Origin: Candidatus Altimarinota bacterium
GTDB taxonomy: Bacteria; Cyanobacteriota; Cyanobacteriia; Cyanobacteriales; Microcystaceae
DNA length: 53,375 bases
NCBI GenBank assembly: GCA_012031035.1
Contig: JAAUUT010000022.1
Location: 1-53,375 of the forward strand
Direction: 5' to 3'
In this document: positions 28,342 to 37,947 of the stretch, in pieces
Position numbering within the stretch: position 1 is the first letter of the stretch
How the letters are laid out: each line of letters opens with the position of its first letter
Translations under genes and position numbers: made by a program
Notes under the pieces: model-generated
Seen by the model: only the letters and a program-made list of their open reading frames with translations
Told to the model about the DNA's origin: nothing
The model's database searches: none

Positions 28342-30081
28342 ATGACACTTCAAACTTTACCCTTTATAGCTACTCGTCCTCGCGATGTCCAAGTTGCTGA
28401 AATTGGTAACGATACGATAGTATTGCGATCGCGTACTTGGGAACGTCTCAAGTTCGAGGTAGAATATGCACGCCAACGCGGAACGACAGCGAATTCTTAT
28501 TTAATAAAAGCCGATAAAATTGCTTTAATCGATCCACCAGGGGAATCCTTTACCCAAATTTACTTACAAGAATTGCGGCAACATTTGGACTTGGCGACTT
28601 TGAATTACATTATCGTCTCTCATGTCAATCCAAACCGCATGACAACCTTAAAAGCGTTGCTCGACGAAGCGCCTCATGCTGAATTAATCTGTTCTAAACC
28701 TGCTGCTAATGTACTTAGAACCACTTTTCCCGCTTGGGAATCTAAAATTCATTCAGTTCGTTCGGAAGAGATTTTAGAGTTAGGCAAGGGACATCAATTA
28801 CAATTTATCACAATACCAACTCCCCGTTGGGCAGATGGATTGTGTACCTACGATCCCCAAACCCGCATTTTATATACCGATAAGTTTTTTGGCGTTCACG
28901 TCTGCGGCGATGCCATTTGGGATGAAAATTGGAAGCAATTAGATGAAGATCGGCATTACTATTTCGATTGTCTCCACGCAACTCAAGCAAAACAAGTCGA
29001 TGCAGTCCTCGATAAATTGACAACGTTCCAAACTCGGTGCTATGCTCCCGGTCACGGCCCTGTGATTCGCTACAGTCTTAGTCGCTTGACCTACGATTAT
29101 CGCGATTGGTGTCAACAGCAGAACGATCGCGAGATGAGAGTTGCGCTGTTGTATGCTTCTGCTTATGGTAATACAACTGCCCTAGCAAGCGCGATCGCCC
29201 AAGGACTTCTACAAGGCGGAGTAGCGGTTGAATCGATTAACTGCGAACTCGCAGAACCCACCGAGATTATCCGCGCGATTGAAACATGCGATGGCTTTAT
29301 TATTGGTTCTCCCACGCTAGGCGGTCATGCTCCCGTCCAAATCCAAACGGCATTAGGAATTGTTTTGTCGGCTGCGGCGAAAACCAAGCTAGCTGGGGTT
29401 TTTGGCTCTTATGGCTGGAGTGGCGAGGCGATTGACGTACTCGAAAATAAGCTTCGCGATGCTAATTATTCGTTCGGGTTCGATCCGATTCGGGTTCGTT
29501 TCAGTCCGACAGCGACTATCCTCCAAGAATGCGAAGATACTGGGTCGGAATTTGCCCAAAAACTCAAGAAATTAAAGAAATTACAGATTCCTCGCCAGGG
29601 ATTGACAGGCTCGCATTCAGATCGTACCCAACAAGCCGTCGGACGAATTATCGGTTCTTTGTGCGTGGTAGCGACTCGACGCGGCGAAACCCATCATGGC
29701 GTACTCACTTCTTGGGTATCGCAAGCGACGTTTAATCCTCCAGGTTTGATGATTGCGGTTGCGGATGAGCAAAATGCCGAGTTAACGATTCATCCAGGCG
29801 ATCGCTTCGTTCTCAATATTCTCAAAGAAGGGCAAAACCTCAGACGACATTTTTCTTATCGTTCGACTCCTGGCGAGAATCCTTTTGCGGGACTCGACAC
29901 GCAAACCGCCGAGAATGGCTGTCTTATCCTCAATGAAGCACTCGCTTATCTTGAATGTACGGTACAAAATCGGATGCCGTCTGGCGATCGCTGGTTAGTT
30001 TATGCCACTATCGATAAAGGCGAAGTTCTCGAATCTAACGGCGTAACCGCGATCGTGCATCGTAAGTCGGCGAGTTATTAA
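28342..30081 (+). CDS. flv2: Class C flavodiiron protein Flv2
   Basis: About 579 residues with the same three domains as Flv4. The diiron site is not canonical: where Flv4 has HTEPDH this protein has HVNPNR, and the bridging Asp of TCDVFG is replaced in YTDKFFG, while the GHGP His is kept. Loss of ligands in one partner is known for Flv1 and Flv2, which work as heterodimers with Flv3 and Flv4. I chose the ATG at 28342 (MTLQTLPF); the upstream TTG start lies in STRR repeats. The gene ends the operon, 24 bp before a strong terminator. Confidence 0.92.
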   Translation: MTLQTLPFIATRPRDVQVAEIGNDTIVLRSRTWERLKFEVEYARQRGTTANSYLIKADKIALIDPPGESFTQIYLQELRQHLDLATLNYIIVSHVNPNRMTTLKALLDEAPHAELICSKPAANVLRTTFPAWESKIHSVRSEEILELGKGHQLQFITIPTPRWADGLCTYDPQTRILYTDKFFGVHVCGDAIWDENWKQLDEDRHYYFDCLHATQAKQVDAVLDKLTTFQTRCYAPGHGPVIRYSLSRLTYDYRDWCQQQNDREMRVALLYASAYGNTTALASAIAQGLLQGGVAVESINCELAEPTEIIRAIETCDGFIIGSPTLGGHAPVQIQTALGIVLSAAAKTKLAGVFGSYGWSGEAIDVLENKLRDANYSFGFDPIRVRFSPTATILQECEDTGSEFAQKLKKLKKLQIPRQGLTGSHSDRTQQAVGRIIGSLCVVATRRGETHHGVLTSWVSQATFNPPGLMIAVADEQNAELTIHPGDRFVLNILKEGQNLRRHFSYRSTPGENPFAGLDTQTAENGCLILNEALAYLECTVQNRMPSGDRWLVYATIDKGEVLESNGVTAIVHRKSASY

Positions 30082-30105
30082 CGGGTCTACTACTTCAAAG
30101 ATACA

Positions 30106-30147
30106 AGGTTGGGTTTCGTCGTCGCTTAACCCAACCTACTATTTTTT
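30106..30147 (+). terminator. Rho-independent terminator of the flv operon
   Basis: AGGTTGGGTT at 30106-30115 pairs perfectly with AACCCAACCT at 30128-30137 around a 12-base loop, followed by six T residues at 30142-30147. It ends the plus-strand flv transcript and separates it from the convergent desaturase gene. Confidence 0.85.
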
Positions 30148-30157
30148 CACTCACAAC

Positions 30158-30997
30158 TTAGGTAACTAGCTGCTCGTTCAAATTTTCTTGCGTTTTTGGC
30201 AAACGAATATTCCAAGCTAATCCTAAGAATTTTAAGACTTGAATAGCCATCCAAGTTGCATCAATTTCCCACCATTGTAAGCCATGACGTGCAGAGTATG
30301 GATAAGCATGATGATTATTATGCCATCCTTCTCCATAAGCCAAAATTCCTACCCACCAACAATTTTTAGAGCAATCGTCACAGTCAAAAGTACGATAACC
30401 AAATTTGTGAGAGGCACTATTTACCAGCCAAGTTGTATGGTATACGAGAACGACGCGAACAAATAGTCCCCATACTACAAAACTCCAACCACCACACAAA
30501 TAAAGAATAATTGCGAAGAGAACATGAGGCAATAAAAAATACTTGCTCAAGAATTCGTAGTAAGGATCGCCATTAAGATCGCCCGTCACTTTACGAATTT
30601 TCTCTAAGGCATCTGGTGGCGGAGAAACTGTTAGCCATCTCATATGACTCCACCAAAATCCTTGATTAGCATTGTGTGGGTCTTCCGAGGTATCTGAATA
30701 TTTATGATGGAGGCGATGGATTCCTACCCATTCAATCGGCCCGCCTTCTACAGCTAGACAGCCTATGGTAGCGAGAATGTATTCTAACCATTGATGAGTT
30801 TTGAAACTGCGATGAGTCAACAGACGATGGTATCCAAGGGTAATCCCTAAGCCACCTACAAACCAATGAAGGAACAAGGCAAGAACTAAAGCAGATGGGC
30901 TAAACGTGAAGGGCGCAAACAATGCTCCTACATGTTGAGCGGTAATATTGCTAATAATAGACCAGTTTAAAGGACGTTGAGGAGATGCTAGGGACAT
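30158..30997 (-). CDS. desC: Delta-9 fatty acid desaturase (DesC type)
   Basis: A 279-residue membrane diiron desaturase. The three histidine boxes are HRLLTH, HRLHH and HNNHH, in the order and spacing of delta-9 acyl desaturases, with two hydrophobic pairs of helices between. In cyanobacteria DesC makes the first double bond in membrane-lipid acyl chains, using ferredoxin. The protein is a little shorter than best-known DesC proteins because its N-terminus is short. Whether it acts at sn-1 or sn-2 (DesC1 or DesC2) cannot be decided here. It converges on the flv operon. Confidence 0.87.
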   Translation of the reverse strand: MSLASPQRPLNWSIISNITAQHVGALFAPFTFSPSALVLALFLHWFVGGLGITLGYHRLLTHRSFKTHQWLEYILATIGCLAVEGGPIEWVGIHRLHHKYSDTSEDPHNANQGFWWSHMRWLTVSPPPDALEKIRKVTGDLNGDPYYEFLSKYFLLPHVLFAIILYLCGGWSFVVWGLFVRVVLVYHTTWLVNSASHKFGYRTFDCDDCSKNCWWVGILAYGEGWHNNHHAYPYSARHGLQWWEIDATWMAIQVLKFLGLAWNIRLPKTQENLNEQLVT

Positions 30998-31165
30998 CGA
31001 AACAGTAATATTTTAGAAATGTGCATCTCCAAAATATCTTAAAATAGTTAATTGTCAAGCAATTGCCTATGCCTTTTTATGCAAAATAGATTACAGATTT
31101 GGCGAATTTTGCTTTAAAAATTTACTAGAGAAGCTTATAAGCCGTAAATAACCTTGCATAGATAT

Positions 31166-31648
31166 TTATACCTGAGATAAGAGTTCTCGTAATTTTTTTA
31201 AGACGACTTCTGCATGACCTTTAACGCGAACATTAGACCAAATATGAGCGATCGCGCCTTCAGGATTAATTAAAAATGTGGATCGAATAATTCCCATATA
31301 TTCTTTTCCCATAAATTTTTTTAATCCCCAAACGCCGTAGGATTCTGCTAATTGACGATCGCGATCGCTCAAGAGTTGAATCGATAAATTAGATTTTTCG
31401 ATAAATTTACAGTGAGAGGCTTCTGTATCTGGACTCGCGCCAACAATTTTAGCGTTTAGCTTGCTAAATTCTGAGGAGTAGTGAGTAAAATCTTGAGCTT
31501 CTGTCGTACAACCCGGCGTACTATCTTTTGGATAAAAATACAGAATAAGCCATTGAGATGAGAAATCTGTCAAATTAATTAAATTTCCATGTTGGTCTTT
31601 GACAGAAAAGTCTGGTGCTTTTTGTCCTGGTTGAAGAAGATTACTCAT
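31166..31648 (-). CDS. bcp: Peroxiredoxin, BCP/PrxQ type
   Basis: 160 residues of an AhpC/TSA-fold peroxidase that reduces peroxides with thioredoxin. The peroxidatic site is STPGCTTEA with Cys47. The second Cys that most PrxQ proteins carry five residues later is missing (CTTEAQ); instead a Cys at residue 80 in ASHCKF is positioned like the resolving Cys of the Xylella-type PrxQ. So it is probably a two-Cys enzyme with the disulfide to helix 3. The gene starts 20 bp after the coiled-coil BRCT gene ends, in the same direction... reading minus, the BRCT gene lies upstream of neither promoter: here PrxQ is the upstream gene (31648 to 31166) only of the region toward 30997; the BRCT gene (33577 to 31669) precedes it by 20 bp and could share its transcript. 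Confidence 0.88.
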   Translation of the reverse strand: MSNLLQPGQKAPDFSVKDQHGNLINLTDFSSQWLILYFYPKDSTPGCTTEAQDFTHYSSEFSKLNAKIVGASPDTEASHCKFIEKSNLSIQLLSDRDRQLAESYGVWGLKKFMGKEYMGIIRSTFLINPEGAIAHIWSNVRVKGHAEVVLKKLRELLSQV

Positions 31649-31668
31649 GATTTGTTAGTGACTGGATA

Positions 31669-33577
31669 TTATTGAACTGATTCCTCAAAAGTTTTGAGCA
31701 ATTCTAAAAATTGTGTTTCTGAAAGTTGAGGAATTCCTAGTTTTTGAGCTTTTTTCAATTTGTCTCCTGGCGCTTTCCCAATTACTATGTAGTCGGTACT
31801 AATATTAGGAGAACCAGCAACGCTACCGCCTGCTTTTTGAATCAGCATTTTTGCCTTGTCGCGATCTATTTGAGTCAAGTTTCCCAAAATGACAATTTTT
31901 TTATTAGCTAATAAATTTTCTTGTAATTTAGGGACTTTTTGTTCTGTTTCTTCAGCTTCTATAGACAACGTATCTTGTTGAGATTCTGGTTGTATTTCTT
32001 CTTCTTTTGCTTGTTGCTTTACGGGACTCTCTGGAGGGGTTTCCTCTTTATCGATCGCGATCGAATCTACCGCAGTTTCTTGTGCGATCGCAGGCTGTTT
32101 TTGCTCGGCTATTTCTGCGAATTTTTCCTCTTGTTCTTGAAAGTTTTCTATCTGTTTGTTTTCAGCTATTGGTTTTACCTTCTTGGGTTTTTCTTCTAAT
32201 TTTTTTGTTTCTTGTTTGATAACACTTTCTACTTTGTCTGATTCTTGATTTGAGTTTACAAGTGGTTTTCTTAGCTCTTCATTTTGAATGTTTTGTTTAT
32301 CGCGATCGATCTGCTGAAGTTGTTTTTCTAATGAGATCGTTTTTTCTCTCTCTTGTTTTAAAACAATTTCTAGTTGTTCTTTTTCTTTTTGTCTTAAAGA
32401 AACTTGTTCTTGCACCTCTTCCTTGAGCTTTTTATGGCTTTGAGCTACTTTTTGCAATTCTTGTTCTAATTGAATCGCTTTTTCTATTTCTTGTTTTAAA
32501 TTAACCTCTATCTTGTTTTTATCTTCTTTTAACTCGGCAATTTGTTTTTGCTGTTCTTCTAGATCTTTTTGTTTGTTTTCAGTTTCTTTTTTTAAAGTCG
32601 TTTCTAATTCATTAAAATTGAGAATTTGCTTTTGTAATTCCTGTTGAGCTTGCTGTTTATCTTGAGTAAGTTCTTGAATCTGTTGTTGAAAAGAAGTTAC
32701 TTTTTCGGTTTCTTCAGCCAAATCAGCTTCTACTTTATTCAAAGAAGTAATTTGTTTCTGTAATTCTTGTTGAGCTTGTTGTTTCTCTTGTTGCAAAGAA
32801 ACTACTTTTTCGGTTTCTCTCGTTAAATCAGCTTCTATTTTATTGAAAGCCGCAAGTTGCTTTTGTAATTCTTGTTGAACTTGTTGCTTCTCTTGGGTCA
32901 GTTGTTGAAGTTCCTGTTGTATAAAAGTTACTTTTTCGGTTTCTTGCCTCAAAATAGTTTCTACTTTTTCTTTCTCTTTATCGAGCGTATTAATTTGTGC
33001 TTGTAAATTTTCCTGATTTTGTTGTTGTTCTTTAGTAACTTGCTGAAGCTGCTTTTCTAAAGAAGTAACTTTTTCTGTTGTTTTCTTTACTGCGGTTTCA
33101 GTTCGTTCTTTTTCTTTTTTTAGACTATCAAATTGTTTCTGTAAGTAAGTAGCTTTTTCAATCTCTTTTGCTAAAGTAGCATCAATTTTATCTTTTTCTT
33201 GCTTGAGATTGCTTAATTGCTTTTGTAGCTCGTTAGTCTTTTTCTTGTTCGTGTTTTTTATCGGTTTCGAGACTACTTTTATTTTTTTCTAAAACTGCGA
33301 TCGTTTTCTGGAGTTGACTGGTATTTTTATCTAATTCACCAATTTGACTTTCTAATTGTATATTTTTCTCTCCCAAAACTTTCTGTAAATTTTCTGATTG
33401 AGTAAGACTATCGAGTAATTTTTGTTTTTCTTGCTCTAATTTATCTTGTTTGGAGAAAAATTCTCCCTCTTTCTGATTCAGAGTTTTGCGGACTTGTAGA
33501 TAGGTTATTGCGCCTCCTAATACACCAATAATCGCAACAGTAGAACCTGAAATTGCATAAATTAATTCATTAGTCAT
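31669..33577 (-). CDS. Membrane-anchored coiled-coil protein with C-terminal BRCT domain (frame interrupted once)
   Basis: Joined, about 635 residues. A membrane helix at residues ~5-27 (IYAISGSTVAIIGVLGGAITYL) is followed by ~400 residues of Gln/Glu/Lys-rich coiled coil with repeated ETEKVTS-like blocks, a low-complexity Glu/Pro linker, and an ~80-residue C-terminal BRCT domain (KKIVILGNLTQIDR, GGSVAGSPNISTDYIVIG), closest to those of NAD-dependent DNA ligases. The first frame stops at 33233; removing one A (T on the plus strand) at 33239-33243 gives EQEKTNELQKQL and a continuous coiled coil to the second frame. ATG 33577 has GGAG upstream. The topology resembles membrane-tethered scaffolds; binding of DNA or phosphoproteins by the BRCT is inference. 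Confidence 0.75.
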
Positions 33578-33832
33578 CTTTAAATCTCCTACTAAGCCAG
33601 CGAACCATCTAACTTTTTTGATAATCTTTTTTTCTAGTTTAAGATAAATAGCAATTAAATTCTATTTTCTAGTTATATCAGGTAGAAAACAACTAGATTG
33701 GCGATGAGTATTAAATCTTAATGAGAAAAATTTTTATAAAACGCCTTTATAAAATTTGAAATCTATCGATCGCAGATTCGCCGAAGCTTCTAAATATAAA
33801 GACCTAGCCAGATTTTTAGCTATCCCTCACAT

Positions 33833-35125
33833 TTATCCATCTGTTTTAAGATTTCGATTGGGATCGCCAAAAAAAGCGTTATTAGTCACAGAATTTGCTG
33901 TGGCAGGAATGACATTCCAATGTTGCGATAAACGTTGTAATAATCGGTCTTGTTCGGCTCGCAATCTTTCAATATTGCCACCGCGATTAATAATAGCAAA
34001 CCAAACTAAACCGCGTTCTTTGGTAGGAATAACGCCTGCTAGGGCACTAACTTGAGCGAGAGTTCCAGTTTTGACGGCAATTCCTGAAGGAATACTCCGC
34101 CATTGCATCGTTCCGTTGCGATCGCGTCCGCCCACGGGAAATAAATCTGCTACGCTAAGCGAATGAGACTTTAACTTATCTTGGAGTGCCATTAACATTT
34201 GACAAGCAGCGCGGGGAGAAATGCGATTCTCGACTCCCAAACCAGAAGTATTGATAAGTTGAATTTCATCGGGGGAAACGCGAGCAAATTTAGCTGCTAT
34301 TTGGGAAACAGCCGCCGCACCGCCAACCGCATCTCCTATCATCTCGGACATGACGTTATTGCTGTAGACGTTCATCTTTTTGAGAAGTTGCGCTAGGGTT
34401 AATGACTGATGGCGCAAAAGCAATTGACTTGCGTCGGGAAGACTATCTCGTCGAACTTGTATTCCTCCCGCGATCGCCACTTGAGGGCGAGGAGTTTGGG
34501 AGGGCATACTTTGATATTGTTTTTGTATTAAGGGAGTCCAGCGACGACTATCTAACCCCAGCTTTAATAACTCTCCAGAAGCTTGTGGATCGGATTTAAA
34601 ATTCATATAAAACTTGCCCGCGACGATGAGATTTCCTTTAATCTGCCGAATTCCCAATTGATTTAAGGCATTTCCCAGCGCGATCGCTTCTTCCCAGACA
34701 AATAAAGGATCTCCATCGCCTTGAACGATGAGATCGCCTTCTACCACTCCATTATTAAGCGTTCCCGTTTGATAAATACGAGTTTCAAAGCGGCGATCCA
34801 GACTCCACGTTTCTAATGCTGCGATCGTCGTAGCAATTTTAGTCAAAGATGCTGCTGAAGCGGGAAGACTGTCTTGATGCCGCGCCAACTGGGCCCATTC
34901 TGACTGCAACCAAATTCCCTGTTGCTCTATTGCATATCCTTGAGCAGCTAACCTTTTGAGATAATCTTTAACAATCGCCTCTACTTTGGAATCTGCTTGA
35001 GTAGGAACGTCAAAAACCTTCGCTTCCTGCCACGATATTATCGCCGCAACTTCTGTGCTAGTAGTTTTTTGCCCGAACAGATCCATCAGCAAACTAGCAA
35101 AAGCAAAACCGATGGTTTCTAACAT
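33833..35125 (-). CDS. dacB: D-alanyl-D-alanine carboxypeptidase/endopeptidase (PBP4, S13 family)
   Basis: 430 residues of a class C low-molecular-weight penicillin-binding protein that trims or cleaves peptidoglycan cross-links in the periplasm. The active-site motifs are S93-LTK (SxxK), YSNN (SxN) and AVKTGT (KTG). The large insertion between SxxK and SxN expected for S13 enzymes is present. The N-terminal hydrophobic stretch (IGFAFASLLMDLF) is a weak signal sequence, so export is assumed. It reads away from plsX, with a 213-bp shared upstream region. Confidence 0.88.
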   Translation of the reverse strand: MLETIGFAFASLLMDLFGQKTTSTEVAAIISWQEAKVFDVPTQADSKVEAIVKDYLKRLAAQGYAIEQQGIWLQSEWAQLARHQDSLPASAASLTKIATTIAALETWSLDRRFETRIYQTGTLNNGVVEGDLIVQGDGDPLFVWEEAIALGNALNQLGIRQIKGNLIVAGKFYMNFKSDPQASGELLKLGLDSRRWTPLIQKQYQSMPSQTPRPQVAIAGGIQVRRDSLPDASQLLLRHQSLTLAQLLKKMNVYSNNVMSEMIGDAVGGAAAVSQIAAKFARVSPDEIQLINTSGLGVENRISPRAACQMLMALQDKLKSHSLSVADLFPVGGRDRNGTMQWRSIPSGIAVKTGTLAQVSALAGVIPTKERGLVWFAIINRGGNIERLRAEQDRLLQRLSQHWNVIPATANSVTNNAFFGDPNRNLKTDG

Positions 35126-35338
35126 TCCTCAACTTCCTCGCTGAAAACTTGACAAATTGGCAATTTATGTTTTAACACTTCATACAAAATTATTGCCCCA
35201 TAAATTATTAATATGTCAAAAAATGCAATTAAAAGCGACATTGAGCGACAAATAGTATTAAAGTAGAATCAAGGTTCTCGCCTTTTAAATCAATCGCTAA
35301 GTGATACAATCTTTAAGGCTTCTATAACATTCGATACG

Positions 35339-36391
35339 ATGGCATCAACTCGCGCAAGAATTGCAGTAGACGCTATGGGAGGGGATTTTGCTCCCCAGGA
35401 AATTGTCGCCGGAGCTATTAGAGCAGCCGCAGAATTGGATGTAGAAATTCTGTTGGTAGGCGATCCCGACAAAATTGAATCCTCCCTCAAGCAACATACC
35501 ACCCCTAACATCGGCAAAATTGAAATTGTCGCCGCCGATGGCGTTGTCGAAATGCACGAAGAACCCATTATTGGGATTAGACGCAAACCAAATTCATCGA
35601 TTAACGTAGCGATGAATTTGGTCAAACAAAAACGTGCAGATGCCGTCGTCTCTGCGGGTCATTCCGGTGCAGCAATGGCAGCAGCATCGCTTCGTTTGGG
35701 TCGTCTCAAGGGAATCGATCGCCCTGCGATCGGCGCTGTCTTTCCTACCATGCTAGCCGGAAAATCTGTCATCGTTCTCGATGTGGGGGCAAATGTAGAC
35801 AGCCGTCCCAAATATTTAGAACAATTTGCTTTGATGGGAACGGTTTATAGCAAGTACGTGCTTGGTGTAGAGGAACCCAAAGTTGGATTGCTCAACATCG
35901 GCGAAGAATCGACCAAAGGCAACGATCTCACCTTGAGAACCCACCAATTGCTAGTCGCGAACTCACAAATTCCTTTTATCGGAAATGCCGAGGGAAGAGA
36001 TGTATTGTCTGGTCAGTTTGATGTAATCGTCTGCGATGGCTTTATCGGCAATATTTTACTCAAATTTGCCGAAGCGGTCGGTAATATCATGCTGCAAATT
36101 TTGCGAGAAGAGTTGCCCCAAGGTTTGCGCGGTCAAATCGGAACGGCAATTTTAAAACCCAATTTACGCAGAATTAAACAAAGGATGGATCACGCCGAAC
36201 ATGGCGGCGCGTTGTTATTTGGTGTTGCTGGCGTTTGCGTTATCAGTCATGGCAGTTCTCAAGCGCCTTCGATTTATAATGCAATTCGCCTTGCCAAAGA
36301 AGCGATCGACAATCAAGTATTAGAACGAATTCAAGAAAATAACGCCATCTCGGAAATAGCTAGCGCCAACAGCGATGAGCTTTTACAGTAA
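35339..36391 (+). CDS. plsX: Phosphate acyltransferase PlsX
   Basis: 350 residues. PlsX turns acyl-ACP into acyl-phosphate, the acyl donor for PlsY in membrane-lipid synthesis. Signatures are the N-terminal VDAMGGDFAP, SAGHSGAAMA around residue 105, LDVGANVDSRP, and NIGEESTKGND, then CDGFIGNILLKFAEA. The normal length and full set of motifs make this an intact gene. It is followed by fabH in the same direction, the usual lipid gene order, after a 255-bp gap with repeats. Confidence 0.95.
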   Translation: MASTRARIAVDAMGGDFAPQEIVAGAIRAAAELDVEILLVGDPDKIESSLKQHTTPNIGKIEIVAADGVVEMHEEPIIGIRRKPNSSINVAMNLVKQKRADAVVSAGHSGAAMAAASLRLGRLKGIDRPAIGAVFPTMLAGKSVIVLDVGANVDSRPKYLEQFALMGTVYSKYVLGVEEPKVGLLNIGEESTKGNDLTLRTHQLLVANSQIPFIGNAEGRDVLSGQFDVIVCDGFIGNILLKFAEAVGNIMLQILREELPQGLRGQIGTAILKPNLRRIKQRMDHAEHGGALLFGVAGVCVISHGSSQAPSIYNAIRLAKEAIDNQVLERIQENNAISEIASANSDELLQ

Positions 36392-36632
36392 CCAGTAATC
36401 AGTAATCGGTTATCAGTTCGATCGCGTCGTAAGTTAAAAATTAAGTATAGTTCAACTTAGATTGCTAAGAACGAAAATCTAATAACTGATGACTATCTGA
36501 AAGCGGGTTTTGATATTTATCTTTATTGCTTAAATATCAGTCTTGTCACTAAAACTACCATTTAGGGGCTTTCTTGCTATTGGCTCCACTGATAACCGAT
36601 AACTGATAACTGAATAACGGATTACTGATAAA
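36389..36632. repeat. Inverted pair of STRR-like repeats between plsX and fabH
   Basis: CAGTAATCAGTAATCGG at 36393-36410 and the CCGATAACTGATAACTG and CGGATTACTGATAA units at 36595-36631 are degenerate copies in opposite orientation. They flank ~180 bp with no gene. They look like a cyanobacterial short repeat element. Confidence 0.55.
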
Positions 36633-36646
36633 GGGGGATAATAGCA

Positions 36647-37649
36647 TTGATAGAACAAGGAGCAGGCATTGCCATCATCGGAAGCGGTTCGGCCGCACCA
36701 GCGCAGGTTCTCGATAACAACGACCTCGCTCAACTCGTCGAAACATCTGATGAGTGGATTAAAACGAGAACGGGGATAGGAAAACGACACCTGGCAAATC
36801 CTTTGACTTCTGTTAGCGAACTTTCTGTCCAAGCGGCTCAAAAAGCGATCGCGATGGCGAGTATTACTGCTTTCGATCTCGATTTGATTATCCTGGCAAC
36901 TTCTACCCCTGACGATTTATTTGGTAGCGCGTCTAAAATCCAAGGCTTGCTCGGAGCTACAAAAGCTGTTGCTTTCGATTTAACAGCAGCTTGTTCGGGC
37001 TTTGTTTTTGGGCTAATTACTGCCTCTCAATTCATCCGCACGGGCGTTTATCGAAACGTCCTCGTGATCGGGGCTGATGTTCTCTCGCGTTGGGTGGATT
37101 GGTCGGATCGAGGCACTTGCATCCTATTTGGCGACGGTGCAGGGGCAGTGGTTTGTCAAGCAACCCAAAATGGCGATCGCTTGTTAGGATTTGAAATGTT
37201 CAGCGATGGCAGCCAAAATAGTTCTCTCAATCTTGCCTATCAAGGACAATCAAAAACCTTAAATGAAGAGGTTGCGATCGCGTCTGGAACTTATCAACCC
37301 GTAACCATGAATGGTAGAGAAGTTTATCGTTTTGCCGTCGAAAAAGTAGCCGGAAGTAATTGAAAAAGCGCTTTATAACGCCAATCTAGTTGTTGAGGAC
37401 ATAGATTGGCTGATTCTACATCAAGCCAACCAACGAATTATTGATGCCGTTGCTAGTCGCCTAAAAATCCCCGCTCACAAAGTTATTAGCAATCTTGTTG
37501 AATATGGCAACACTTCTGCCGCCTCAATTCCTCTTGCCCTCGATGAGGCGATCGCGCAAGGAAAAATTCAAGTAGGCGATACTATTGCTATTTCCGGTTT
37601 CGGCGCAGGACTTACTTGGGGAGCGGCAATTTTTAAGTGGGGGAAATAA
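36647..37649 (+). CDS. fabH: 3-oxoacyl-ACP synthase III (FabH), frame interrupted once
   Basis: FabH condenses acetyl-CoA with malonyl-ACP to start fatty acid synthesis. Joined, about 333 residues, the family length. The first frame (36647-37363) has [13 protein letters not shown] and the nucleophile C116 in LTAACSGF. The second frame carries the other two catalytic residues: His in [10 protein letters not shown] and Asn in EYGNTSAAS, ending in [10 protein letters not shown]. The break is at 37343-37352; removing one base there gives EKV(P/A)[11 protein letters not shown], exactly the family. Since FabH is normally essential, a sequence error is more likely than a pseudogene. The TTG start at 36647 has GGGGG 10 bases upstream and starts at the conserved [10 protein letters not shown]. 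Confidence 0.88.
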
Positions 37650-37741
37650 TTCGCAATTTTATCAATTAATAGGCGATCGCACCTTTGTAGAGACGTTTGT
37701 GGAAACATCTTTACCCCTCATCATACAATTGAATTGAGTTG

Positions 37742-37870
37742 TTCTTTGGTGGTGTCGATCCATACATTCCTCTCGATCGTATTCTACAAATCGAATCCCG
37801 ATTTAAGGAACTTGGAAAAGAGTACGCCTTAAAAGTGTATTCAGATTACGATTATTGGTCTAAAAAGTAA
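37742..37870 (+). pseudogene. Remnant of a dienelactone hydrolase-type protein
   Basis: A 42-codon open stretch, FFGGVDPYIPLDRI onward to KELGKEYALKVY and YWSKK, matches the C-terminal region of dienelactone hydrolase family proteins (usually FYGxxDPxIPLDxV ... KxYxxAxHGF). The catalytic His region and everything upstream are missing and no start codon is near. It is a decayed fragment in the 298-bp gap after fabH. The same gap has an imperfect inverted repeat near 37684-37712 (TAGAGACGTTT against AAACATCTTTA). Confidence 0.45.
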
Positions 37871-37947
37871 GCAGAATGGTTTTACCGGAATGTCTAGAGG
37901 CTGTTTGGCACAGCCGTTACGAATCAAGGTCTGTTAGGTCTTTGTTC

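Noticed and set aside
31939-32219. Plus-strand frames rich in Phe, Leu and Cys that look like membrane proteins
   Set aside because: They are antisense to the Gln/Glu/Lys coiled coil, whose codons read as Phe, Leu and Ser on the other strand.
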